Below are positions 1 to 8,979 of a stretch of 64,000 nucleotides of DNA, one piece after another. Every line of letters begins with the position of its first letter. The first letter of the stretch is position 1. The position numbers and the translations under genes were made by a program. This stretch comes from Calditerrivibrio nitroreducens DSM 19672 (GTDB lineage: Bacteria; Chrysiogenota; Deferribacteres; Deferribacterales; Calditerrivibrionaceae): NCBI RefSeq assembly GCF_000183405.1, contig NC_014758.1:1591001-1655000 (forward strand). The letters are read 5' to 3'. The notes beneath the pieces were generated by a model, which saw only the letters and a program-made list of their open reading frames with translations, was not told the origin of the DNA and made no database searches.

Positions 1-3000
1 TATCTTCTCATAGGATCTTTTTAATTTTTCCTCGAGCTTACTTAACTCCTGCATAAAATCGTAAAGCATATCTTTTGGATAATCATTTTTTAAAACTTTT
101 TCAATGTGATCTTTGGTATTTAACATCTCTTCTATAATCTGTTCATACATCTCTTTCTTCTTGTAATAAGATACCCCTTTGTTTCTAAGCCATGACATAA
201 GATTAAAATACAATCTATCAAAACTATTTTGATCGAAATCGTGAGTGCCATAATAATGCAATAAATTTATTATTCTTGAAAAAGCATTTACAGCTGAATA
301 AATTTCAATTACCTCTTTATTTTTGAAATAATCATCAATGACCTGAGAGATAGACATATTATTAAGCTTATGGTACATATCTACGAAATCTTCTATCGGA
401 AGCGGTTTTGCAATCAGGTACCCCTGGAAGATATTGCAACCCAGCTTGTATAATGCAGAGGCGGTTTCAATGTTTTCCACCCCTTCAGCCACAATCTCTT
501 TGTTGAAAGCCTTTGCAAGTAATATGACAACTTCTGTAACATTAAGATTAGTCGGATCAGACAACATATCCACCACAAATGTCCTATCAATTTTAACAGT
601 ATCAATGGGGAGGGCTTTGATATAATCCAATGAGGCGTACCCCGTCCCAAAATCATCCACAGAGATACCGAAACCGATTTTGTTAAATTCACCTAAAATC
701 TCAGATGCTTTGTTGAGATCTGTTATCGATGTAGACTCAATGATCTCGATTTCTATCATACTGCTTTTTTCTTTCAGTTCAGTTAAAAGGGTCCCCCTGA
801 TGAATTCTATCAATTCTTCATTGAGTAATGCATTAGGAGACACATTTATACTCAACTTTACTTTAAGCCCTTTGCTATAAAGGTAATCTATACACTCAAA
901 AGCTCTTGACACAATATACTTATCAAATTCCACCTCAATATCAGAATTACTGATATATGGGATAAATTCAGATGGTGGTATCAACCCATGTGTGGGATGT
1001 ACCCATCTTACCAGGACTTCAGCCCCCACAACCTCTTTCTTTTCGACATTGAATTTTGGTTGTAAATACAGTATAAATTCCTTATTCTTAAGCCCCCTTT
1101 CAATCATGGCCAACTTCTCTCTTTTTATGGCAAGCTGTTTACTCATAATGGTATCAAAAAAAACTATGCGATTTTTGCCTCTATTTTTGGCTTGAAAAAC
1201 TGCTTGCTGTGCATGTCTCACAAGTTCGTCAGGGTTATCATTATCCTCTGGATATATCGTAACACCTATGGAGCAGGTGAATTTCCATACAACACCATCC
1301 ACAGTAATCGGCCTAAATATGGCAAACTGGATCTTTTCAAGATAACCTTCAAGCTCTTTTGTATCATCAACAATTGTGGCAATCACAAAGATATCCTCGT
1401 CAAAATGACCTAAAATATCACTTTTTTTAAGAATCGGCATTATCCTGTTTGAGATCTGATTTATGATTTTGTTTGAAACTTCAAGCCCATACTTATCTAA
1501 AAATTTTTTAAAGCCATCTAAGTCAAGATAACATACAGCAATATCTTTACCTTTATTATCATTGATAAAATTTCTCAATTTTTCAATAAAAAACTTTTTA
1601 TTTGGCAGTTTTGTGACTTCGTTGTAATATGCAAGAAGTTCGAGCTTTTCTTCATATTTTTTTATTTCTGATATCTCAATGAAATTACCAACAAAATACT
1701 TTGGTTTACCGTTTTCATCTTTTATGGTAAAGATGGAAAGGTATTCGGGATAGATCTCATTATTTTTTCTTTTGTTCCATATCTCACCCTCCCATATACC
1801 CCTATTAGAAACATTTTCCCAGATATTGGTATAAAATTTATCATCATGTACACCTGATTTTAAAATAGATGTTTTTTTACCGATTACCTCATTTCTCTCA
1901 TAACCGGTGATCTTTGTAAATGCATCGTTTACATCTAAAATAATACCATTAAGATCGGTGACTACTATCCCACTTAAATTATGCCTGATGATATCGTAAG
2001 CTAATTTAAACTTCTCCGAAAGAGTTATTTTCTCCGTGATATCAAGTAGTAAAATAACTGTAGCCTCTTTTTTACCTGATATAATCACATCATTTTTATG
2101 CAGATAAAAAGTTTTGCTATCTCCATCCACCTCTATCGATATCTGTTGGTCACTGGAGGATATAATATATTCCAATTTTTCAGTGAAATTATCGATATCT
2201 TTGAAAAATTTTATTACCGATGGATTGTAATATATGACTTTACCCTTTTCATCTAAAACTATGAGAAAATCTTTCAGAGAATCGGTGATTTCCCTTGTAA
2301 GCTTTTCTGTTTTAGCCATTTTTTCGTAAAACTTTAAACTCAAAAATAGCCCGGTAAATATGATTATGTTAAAAAATATCCCCAGCACACCCTGTGTAAT
2401 ATACCTTCTTATCATAGTGCCTATAAAAGGAGCTCTCGATATAGACACAAGATAAATATAATTGCTGTCATTCGGAAGGATCTGTTTGAAAAGCATTAAA
2501 TAATAATCATAATAAGACTTATAATAAAGAAAAAAATCCTTACCAGACCCAAGTTTAGTAGTCAGCTCTTTCTTGTCCGGATATCCCGAGATGATCTTTT
2601 TGGCAAACTCCAGTGCATCACCATTTGCTCTCAGCAGAAGATCATGTTCATAAAAACAGTCTATATTGTCACTTAGCTTAACCAGAAATTTATCATTATT
2701 TGTCTCGTTTCCAGCTACCAAAATGAGGTGATAAACATCTTTAACTTGATTTAAATCCTCCTGTATTGCACTTAAGCTAAACCCATAGACAATCACACCA
2801 TACGTAATACCATCCACAACTATTGGAAAGTTATACGTAAATACTAATCGATCGTTGTAAAATTCATATCCTGAGACAACCTCTTTTTTTACCATGGATT
2901 GATAAGCTAAACTCCTACTATATAAAACAGATCCACTTAATTCAGGCTGATTGAAATTCAGGAAAACTGTGTTTGTATCACATATATTAAAGACCACAAT

Positions 3001-3327
3001 ACCCTTTTCTTTGTAAAGCTTATAGCTTTTATAAAGTTTTTTAAACAATAGCCTCCTGTACTCAGTCACCGATTTGTTCATATTGATATTTTTTATGGCA
3101 TCAATAAACTCCGGATCACTCAGAATTGTTCTTACCTCCGATCTTAAAAATAGTTCGTATTTATCCTTATTAGCATTGAAGCTACTTTCTAAATTTGCAA
3201 TAGAAAAAGTATATACAGACTTAAGCTCTTTTGAAAAAGTGATCAGTAAAAATGAAATGATGAAAGTAGATGTGAGAACAAATAAAATTAAAATATACCA
3301 TTTGTAATTATCTAAGACCCTGCGCAC
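1..3327 (-). CDS. membrane sensor with Cache-like, two PAS, degenerate GGDEF and EAL domains (partial)
   Basis: The 3' end lies beyond the window; 1109 codons are visible. It probably degrades cyclic di-GMP in response to an extracytoplasmic signal. Order: TM helix about residues 9-31, Cache-like periplasmic region, second TM near 312-335, PAS near 350-440, PAS near 447-553, GGDEF-like domain about 560-720, EAL about 735-980, then an alpha-helical tail. The cyclase motif is DEDIF instead of GGDEF, so synthesis is unlikely. The EAL domain keeps EVL at the EAL position plus NVSP, DDFGTG, VKID and AEGVE, so hydrolysis is plausible. The start is a GTG that overlaps the PhnD-like gene by 20 bp and gives a proper N-terminal TM; no ATG fits in this frame. 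It is co-transcribed with that binding-protein gene, which suggests the binding protein presents a ligand to the periplasmic domain (inference). Confidence 0.85.
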   Translation of the reverse strand, partial: MRRVLDNYKWYILILFVLTSTFIISFLLITFSKELKSVYTFSIANLESSFNANKDKYELFLRSEVRTILSDPEFIDAIKNINMNKSVTEYRRLLFKKLYKSYKLYKEKGIVVFNICDTNTVFLNFNQPELSGSVLYSRSLAYQSMVKKEVVSGYEFYNDRLVFTYNFPIVVDGITYGVIVYGFSLSAIQEDLNQVKDVYHLILVAGNETNNDKFLVKLSDNIDCFYEHDLLLRANGDALEFAKKIISGYPDKKELTTKLGSGKDFFLYYKSYYDYYLMLFKQILPNDSNYIYLVSISRAPFIGTMIRRYITQGVLGIFFNIIIFTGLFLSLKFYEKMAKTEKLTREITDSLKDFLIVLDEKGKVIYYNPSVIKFFKDIDNFTEKLEYIISSSDQQISIEVDGDSKTFYLHKNDVIISGKKEATVILLLDITEKITLSEKFKLAYDIIRHNLSGIVVTDLNGIILDVNDAFTKITGYERNEVIGKKTSILKSGVHDDKFYTNIWENVSNRGIWEGEIWNKRKNNEIYPEYLSIFTIKDENGKPKYFVGNFIEISEIKKYEEKLELLAYYNEVTKLPNKKFFIEKLRNFINDNKGKDIAVCYLDLDGFKKFLDKYGLEVSNKIINQISNRIMPILKKSDILGHFDEDIFVIATIVDDTKELEGYLEKIQFAIFRPITVDGVVWKFTCSIGVTIYPEDNDNPDELVRHAQQAVFQAKNRGKNRIVFFDTIMSKQLAIKREKLAMIERGLKNKEFILYLQPKFNVEKKEVVGAEVLVRWVHPTHGLIPPSEFIPYISNSDIEVEFDKYIVSRAFECIDYLYSKGLKVKLSINVSPNALLNEELIEFIRGTLLTELKEKSSMIEIEIIESTSITDLNKASEILGEFNKIGFGISVDDFGTGYASLDYIKALPIDTVKIDRTFVVDMLSDPTNLNVTEVVILLAKAFNKEIVAEGVENIETASALYKLGCNIFQGYLIAKPLPIEDFVDMYHKLNNMSISQVIDDYFKNKEVIEIYSAVNAFSRIINLLHYYGTHDFDQNSFDRLYFNLMSWLRNKGVSYYKKKEMYEQIIEEMLNTKDHIEKVLKNDYPKDMLYDFMQELSKLEEKLKRSYEKI

Positions 3328-4153
3328 TTATATTACCCACAAGAGGAATTTTAACTGGCATCATCTTTCTGATAATGTCATAGTCCATATCGGTGGCAGG
3401 AGAAATTCCGTATGGACTAATCTTTTTGATTTCCTCATACTCAAAAATATTTTTTATAATGCTTTTTAATCTATTGAATTTCTGCTCACCAAGTAACTTT
3501 CTGTTTGCAACAATAACAAAACCTGGCAAATCCTCAGTTTCATCAATCTTTTCAATACCAAGAACTTTGTATTTTTCAAAAACTATGCTGTTTGTACCAC
3601 CAAAATCAAAATCACCAGCTATTACATGCTCCACTACACTATTGTGGCTATTTAAATATGCAAATTTCTCATCAGTTAATTGTTTGCCTGTAACTTTTTG
3701 ATATATATAATTTACAGATAGAAACCCACATGTTGCATAAGGGCTTACAAGTGCATACCTCTTCCCCATAAGATTTTTAATATTAAAGTGACTTTCTCCA
3801 GATTTGAAAAGCACACATCTATATTTACTTCCTGCAGGAGAAACATTTATGGCATAGAGAGGGTGAATGTCATTATTCTTCTGCTTTGTCATTACGTAGG
3901 TTAAAGGGCACAAATAGGCTATATGAATCTGATTGTTTCCCACCATATTTATCAGTTCATCATATCTATCAGCATATTTAAATACCACCTTTTCCCCTAT
4001 CTCTTTTTCAAGAAGAACCATAAAAGGTTTCCATTTTTCATACTCCCTATCCTTTGTTTCCATCTGAATTGGAGAAAAACTTATCTCAGAAAAGGTTAAC
4101 ATCGGTACAAAGAGTATCATAACAATAATGAACAAAAAATGCCTGGCTACCAT
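3308..4153 (-). CDS. PhnD-family periplasmic substrate-binding protein
   Basis: 281 aa with a hydrophobic signal peptide (residues 1-22), so it is exported. It belongs to the phosphate/phosphonate/phosphite binding-protein family (PhnD/PtxB-like). Visible family features are YRCVLF, a TCGF segment, the block VIAGDFDFGGTNSIVFEKY and FVIVANRK. No ABC permease or ATPase is nearby; instead it overlaps the start of a Cache-GGDEF-EAL sensor, so a role as a sensing accessory is more likely than transport (inference). It is clearly paralogous to the divergent gene at 4299-5114. A Shine-Dalgarno GGAGG lies just before the ATG. The ligand cannot be read from the sequence. Confidence 0.85.
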   Translation of the reverse strand: MVARHFLFIIVMILFVPMLTFSEISFSPIQMETKDREYEKWKPFMVLLEKEIGEKVVFKYADRYDELINMVGNNQIHIAYLCPLTYVMTKQKNNDIHPLYAINVSPAGSKYRCVLFKSGESHFNIKNLMGKRYALVSPYATCGFLSVNYIYQKVTGKQLTDEKFAYLNSHNSVVEHVIAGDFDFGGTNSIVFEKYKVLGIEKIDETEDLPGFVIVANRKLLGEQKFNRLKSIIKNIFEYEEIKKISPYGISPATDMDYDIIRKMMPVKIPLVGNISAQGLR

Positions 4154-4191
4154 TTAAAAAGCCTCCAAATTGTGTATATTTCTTTTTTTAA

Positions 4192-4218
4192 ATTATAATA
4201 TTTGATTTTTTTTATCAA
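4192..4218 (-). promoter_or_regulatory. possible sigma-70 promoter for the PhnD-like/EAL operon
   Basis: On the minus strand TTGATA (4213-4218) and TATAAT (4192-4197) are separated by 15 bp, shorter than the ideal 17. It lies about 40 bp upstream of the ATG at 4153, inside the divergent intergenic region. Confidence 0.4.
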
Positions 4219-4247
4219 TAGAAAATTATCTCGTATACAAATATCGG

Positions 4248-4276
4248 TTGATAATTTCCTTTTCTCGTTTTATAAT
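4248..4276 (+). promoter_or_regulatory. sigma-70 promoter for the PhnD-like/histidine kinase operon
   Basis: TTGATA (4248-4253), a 17-bp spacer and TATAAT (4271-4276), 22 bp before the ATG at 4299. This near-consensus promoter supports the downstream start codon over the TTG at 4248, which is the -35 box itself. Confidence 0.65.
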
Positions 4277-4298
4277 AATTTCAAAAAGGGATCTGTAT

Positions 4299-5114
4299 AT
4301 GAGAAGATTGTTAATAATTTTATTCCTGTTTGTGCCACTAACAATACTGTCCAAAGAACAATACATCTATTCCGCAGTTTCTCTTGGTAATCATGAATCC
4401 ACCATAGCACAACATAAGCCATTGTTGGATTATATTTCAGATAGATTGAATAAAAAAATAAAAATAGCATACTATGAAAACCACAGAGAGCTTGTGGAGA
4501 TGTTTATAAAAAAAGATGTGGATATAGCCTACCTTGGTCCCGTCCCTTTTATAGCACTGAAAAGGAAGTATATCAATTTCGAACCATTAGTTTTGGTAAA
4601 AGAGAAAGATGGGAATAGCTCCTACAGGTGTGTGCTTTTTGCACCCATTGATGAATCTGATCCGTTAAAAAAGATCAAAAACATAGCCATGACAAATCCT
4701 CTATCCACCTGTGGATATACATTTGTCTATTCAGCGCTTAAGAAAGAAGGTATTGATCTTGAGTCCATACCATATAGTTACATTGGAAACCATGAAGAAG
4801 TTGCAAAAAAAGTGATTGCAGGATTATATAATGTCGGTGCTACAAAGGAGGATATCTTTGAAAAATACAAAAATCTGGGGCTAAAATCGGTCATTATTTC
4901 TGATGAACTACCAGCCTTTATAATAGTGGCGAATAAAAAAACTATGACCCAAAATGATATCAATCTTATCAGGAATTCATTGTTAAATATACCAAAAGAC
5001 AAATTGTCGATTTTAAAAACAGGCAAATATGGATTTGATCGCTATGATGAATCAAAATATATTAACTTTGAAAAGTTACTTGATAACAACATATTAAAGA
5101 GAATATATGAATAA
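4299..5114 (+). CDS. PhnD-family periplasmic substrate-binding protein
   Basis: 271 aa. The ATG at 4299 is preferred because it opens a normal signal peptide (MRRLLIILFLFVP) and has AGGGA about 9 bp upstream; the open frame begins earlier but lies in the promoter. It shares with the paralogue at 3308-4153 the YRCVLF segment, a TCGY block, the VIAG...IFEKYKNLGL stretch and FIIVANKK. It overlaps the following hybrid kinase gene by 8 bp (translational coupling), which points to a periplasmic ligand receptor feeding that kinase (inference). Phosphate, phosphite or phosphonate are family ligands, but the true ligand is unknown. Confidence 0.85.
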   Translation: MRRLLIILFLFVPLTILSKEQYIYSAVSLGNHESTIAQHKPLLDYISDRLNKKIKIAYYENHRELVEMFIKKDVDIAYLGPVPFIALKRKYINFEPLVLVKEKDGNSSYRCVLFAPIDESDPLKKIKNIAMTNPLSTCGYTFVYSALKKEGIDLESIPYSYIGNHEEVAKKVIAGLYNVGATKEDIFEKYKNLGLKSVIISDELPAFIIVANKKTMTQNDINLIRNSLLNIPKDKLSILKTGKYGFDRYDESKYINFEKLLDNNILKRIYE

Positions 5115-8100
5115 AATAAGAAAAAGAACCCTCACCTTCATAGTATCATTTTTGATTCTTTTCACCCCTCTTTCAGTGATGTTATTTTACAATCATAAAA
5201 GAACAGTTGAAATATTCTTCAATAACAATGTCCATTTACAGGAAGTTGTCTGGAGATCTGTAACCATTGCCCATAATAATGCAGCCGACTCATATTTTGA
5301 AACCTATGTAATGAATACTGACGTTTTGCAAATCTTAAAAGAGTACAAAAATGCTGACCCAAAAAAACGAGATCTACTAAGATTAAAACTTTACCGACTG
5401 CTATACCCCAAGTATGAAATTCTTAAGAAAAAAGGTGTGAGACAGTTTCATTTCCACACCACAAATGCTGAGAGCATCCTGCGTATGCACGCCCCTGATA
5501 AGTTTGGTGATAGTTTAAAAATCGAACGACCTGACGTCTGGTTGGCCAACAAAAATCTTCAGATAGTAAGAACTTTTGAGTCGGGAAAGGTTGTGTCTGG
5601 TTTTAGGAATGTATATCCTATAATATGGACAGATGAGCATTTGGGAAGTGTGGAGGTATCTTTTTCATTTGAATCATTAAGACAGATGCTGGCTGACCTT
5701 TTTGAAAATAGAGAATTTATCGCTTTGATTAAAAAAGATAATCTCAATAAACTATTTGATGAACAAAAAGGTTTATACAAAGAATTTATACCTGGCTGGT
5801 TGGAAGAAGATCCCGACAGAGAGCTTTACGACACATTGAAAGCTATCCCTGCCGAGTATAGAAAGGCTCTTGAATTTGCCAGGAAAGATAAAGATTTTAT
5901 CAAACTCTTAAATCAAAAAAGCTCTGGTGGTACATATTTTAAATACAAAGGTAAAAACTACCTGATTTTAAAAACTGTCATCTTTGATACATATCAAACC
6001 CCTACCGCATTAATAATCTCTATATCTAAGTCAGAGGAATTGGACAATATTTTAAAAAAATTTAGATTGGATTTTTTAAGTCTGGTGTCACTGATATTTT
6101 TACTATCCACACTAATTACGATACTGAGTGGTAAAAATGAAAAGGTATTGGAAAGGGAGCAATTTATAGAAAATATCCTATCCACTATTCATACAGGGCT
6201 TTATATTATAAACCAGGATGGCAATACCATAAGAATAAATGAATCCCTGACCCGCATTCTGGGCTACACAGAAGAAGATCTCCTTGGTAAATCAGCCCAC
6301 GATATTTTCCACCTCCATCATCAGGATAAAAATAACTGCCCAATATTCAAGGTAATAACAACCAACAGGGAATACGAAGGGACAGAGATTTTTAAGTCAA
6401 AAAATGGTGATTTTTTACATGTTACAGTAAAATCAAAAAGGTTTGAATTTCAGGGGGAACATTACGCACTCGTTACTTTCATAGATATATCAGAACTTGT
6501 GGAAAGGGAAAATGAGCTCAACAAAACAAACTTTATCCTGAATACTATTATAGAAAACTTTAATGATGCTGTGATGCTGACGGATGATAAAACAATTGTT
6601 CAGATAAACGATAAAATGATAAAAGATTTCTGTGTACCACTCGATTTATTGCCGGAAGGGATTGATAAAGTGTTCGCTTTTATCAGTCTAAACTTTAAAA
6701 ACCAATCTGAATTTATGAATTTTGCTTATTCTGATAAAGAAAATACCATCTTAGATACAGTGGATGAAAAACATATAGAAATCAGAAAGGTTCCGATAAA
6801 GTCTTTTAAATTTTCAGGGATATTATGGATATTCTCAGATCGTACTGAAACGATATCCAACATGAAAAAGATGGCAATGTTGAAAGAAAAGGCGGAAGAG
6901 GCAAATAAAGCCAAAAGTCTATTCCTATCGAGTATGAGCCATGAAATCAGAACGCCAATAAATGGTATAATAGGTGCCATCGAGTTGATACCAAAACATA
7001 ATCTATCTGATGAAATATCAAGCTATCTTAATATCATTAAAAGTAGCAGTGAACATCTTTTAATGCTTATCAATGATATTTTAGATCTTTCAAAAATAGA
7101 AAGTGGATACCTGAAGCTCGAAAATATCCCCTTCGAACCTATAAAGGTATTAAAAAGAGTAAGATCCATCATCTACCCCACCACAATCCCAAAAGGGTTG
7201 ACCTTTAGTATCGATTATCCGGATAGGGGGATCTGTGTCTATGGAGACCCACATAGACTAAGTCAGGTTCTAATCAATTTGTCAGGAAACGCTGTAAAAT
7301 TCACAGAAAAAGGTGAAGTGGAAGTAAAAATGGAAATCTTATCAGAATCTGAAACAGAGATAAGACTAAAATTTTCCGTTAGAGATACTGGGATAGGTAT
7401 TCCGGAAGACAAAATGGATAAACTGTTTAAACCTTTTTCACAAATCGATGATAGCCATACAAGGAAGTTTGGTGGTACAGGTCTTGGTCTTGTCATCTCC
7501 CAAAACCTTGTGAAAATGTTTGGTGGTATAATAAAAGTGGAAAGTAAAGTCGGTGAGGGATCTATTTTCAGTTTTGAAATAGATTTCAAAAAGGCAGAGT
7601 TTAAGAGATGTGAAGATTCAGAGGAGGTTTATAATTCTATGGGTGAAAATATTGATATTGGACATCTAAAAGTTCTCCTTGTGGAGGACAATAAAGTAAA
7701 TAGCATCATCGCCACCAATTTGCTGAAAAAACTCGGCATAACCGATATAGACACTGCGTATGACGGTCTTGAGGCTATAGAAAAAGTAAAAACTAAAAGG
7801 TATGATCTGATCTTTATGGATATGTCAATGCCGGAGATGGATGGTGTAACCGCAACAAAAATAATAAGGACTGATCCTGAAGTTATCGATAACAACACTC
7901 CAATAATTGCCATGACAGCCAACGCCTTTGAAGAAGACAAACAGCTATGCATCAGTGCAGGGATGAACGATTTTGTTACAAAACCTATCTCAATCGACAG
8001 TGTTAAAAAATCGATCTTTTCTGTATTTCACATTTATAAAAACACCGATGACATTGTAAAAGACACTATAGATGAGGATCTTTTTGACGCCCAAAGGCTA

Positions 8101-8412
8101 AAAAATTCTATAAATGACACTGAAAGCATAAAGCAGTTGTTGGAAATCTACATTGAGGATACCGAAAAATCCATTAATGAACTGAAAAGACTAAAAAAAT
8201 CTAATGAATACGAAAAGATATCGAGAATTGCCCATAAGATAAAAGGTTCATCCTACAATGTTGGAGCGGATAGAGTAGGTGATATCGCAAAAGAGATAGA
8301 TATCTCATCAAAAACTGGCAAATATGAACGTATCGAACAACTAATTGAAACATTGGAAAGCGAATTTGAGAAACTTAAAGTTTATTTGAAAAAGGGAAAC
8401 TATATTGTATAA
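5107..8412 (+). CDS. hybrid sensor histidine kinase with Cache-like, PAS, receiver and HPt domains
   Basis: 1101 aa. Order: TM about 8-26, periplasmic Cache-like domain to about 315 (segments FHFHT and GFRNVYPI resemble double-Cache sensors), TM about 320-338, two PAS domains (about 350-465 and 480-590), HisKA with SHEIRTPINGIIGA (His612), HATPase_c with DTGIGIP and GGTGLGL, receiver with phospho-acceptor Asp905 in FMDMSMPEMDG, and a C-terminal HPt with AHKIKGSS (His1043). It is a complete internal phosphorelay, so a separate response regulator should exist elsewhere. Its start overlaps the binding-protein gene. The sensor half resembles that of the EAL protein at 1-3327. Confidence 0.92.
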   Translation: MNKIRKRTLTFIVSFLILFTPLSVMLFYNHKRTVEIFFNNNVHLQEVVWRSVTIAHNNAADSYFETYVMNTDVLQILKEYKNADPKKRDLLRLKLYRLLYPKYEILKKKGVRQFHFHTTNAESILRMHAPDKFGDSLKIERPDVWLANKNLQIVRTFESGKVVSGFRNVYPIIWTDEHLGSVEVSFSFESLRQMLADLFENREFIALIKKDNLNKLFDEQKGLYKEFIPGWLEEDPDRELYDTLKAIPAEYRKALEFARKDKDFIKLLNQKSSGGTYFKYKGKNYLILKTVIFDTYQTPTALIISISKSEELDNILKKFRLDFLSLVSLIFLLSTLITILSGKNEKVLEREQFIENILSTIHTGLYIINQDGNTIRINESLTRILGYTEEDLLGKSAHDIFHLHHQDKNNCPIFKVITTNREYEGTEIFKSKNGDFLHVTVKSKRFEFQGEHYALVTFIDISELVERENELNKTNFILNTIIENFNDAVMLTDDKTIVQINDKMIKDFCVPLDLLPEGIDKVFAFISLNFKNQSEFMNFAYSDKENTILDTVDEKHIEIRKVPIKSFKFSGILWIFSDRTETISNMKKMAMLKEKAEEANKAKSLFLSSMSHEIRTPINGIIGAIELIPKHNLSDEISSYLNIIKSSSEHLLMLINDILDLSKIESGYLKLENIPFEPIKVLKRVRSIIYPTTIPKGLTFSIDYPDRGICVYGDPHRLSQVLINLSGNAVKFTEKGEVEVKMEILSESETEIRLKFSVRDTGIGIPEDKMDKLFKPFSQIDDSHTRKFGGTGLGLVISQNLVKMFGGIIKVESKVGEGSIFSFEIDFKKAEFKRCEDSEEVYNSMGENIDIGHLKVLLVEDNKVNSIIATNLLKKLGITDIDTAYDGLEAIEKVKTKRYDLIFMDMSMPEMDGVTATKIIRTDPEVIDNNTPIIAMTANAFEEDKQLCISAGMNDFVTKPISIDSVKKSIFSVFHIYKNTDDIVKDTIDEDLFDAQRLKNSINDTESIKQLLEIYIEDTEKSINELKRLKKSNEYEKISRIAHKIKGSSYNVGADRVGDIAKEIDISSKTGKYERIEQLIETLESEFEKLKVYLKKGNYIV

Positions 8413-8484
8413 TCTAAATGTAAATGTTTTAGTTTAGCATCACTCTAAAACTGAAATTAAAAAAATAGCTTAATGAGGGGTTAT

Positions 8485-8979
8485 ATGTTTGGTAGACCTA
8501 CACTTCCATCGGAAGATAAAAGATGGAAAATTATCCAGAATACCATGAAAAAAAATGGCTACAATCCTGATTCACTGATTGAAGTACTTCATGCCGTTCA
8601 GGAATATTTTGGGTATATTGACGAAGATGCCCTCAAGTTTGTCTCCGAATCGTTGAATATTCCATACAGCAGAGCATACAGTGTAGCAACATTTTACCAC
8701 TATTTTACATTAAAACCACAAGGGGAACATATCTGTGTGGTATGTACCGGAACAGCATGCTACATAAAAGGGGCAAATCAATTACTTGCACATTTAAAAA
8801 ACCATCACGATCTATCAGATGGTGACACTACAAAAGATGGCAAAGTTTCCCTTCTAACCGCCCGATGTGTGGGAGCCTGTAGCCTTGCCCCTGTGGTGGT
8901 GGTTGACAACAAAATATTAGGGGAAATAAACAGCGAAAAACTTGATGATGTCATAAAGGGGTGCAGAGATGCTGTATGA
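8485..8979 (+). CDS. hoxE: NAD-reducing hydrogenase diaphorase subunit, NuoE-like
   Basis: 164 aa NuoE/HoxE-type subunit with a thioredoxin-like [2Fe-2S] fold: C-x4-C in CTGTAC and C-x3-C in RCVGACSLAP. It passes electrons between the flavin subunit and the rest of the soluble hydrogenase. The ATG at 8485 is preferred because GAGGGG lies 4 bp upstream; the in-frame ATG at 8473 has no ribosome binding site. First gene of hoxEFUYH-W; it overlaps hoxF by 11 bp. Followed by hydrogenase rather than complex I genes, hence hoxE and not nuoE. Confidence 0.9.
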   Translation: MFGRPTLPSEDKRWKIIQNTMKKNGYNPDSLIEVLHAVQEYFGYIDEDALKFVSESLNIPYSRAYSVATFYHYFTLKPQGEHICVVCTGTACYIKGANQLLAHLKNHHDLSDGDTTKDGKVSLLTARCVGACSLAPVVVVDNKILGEINSEKLDDVIKGCRDAV

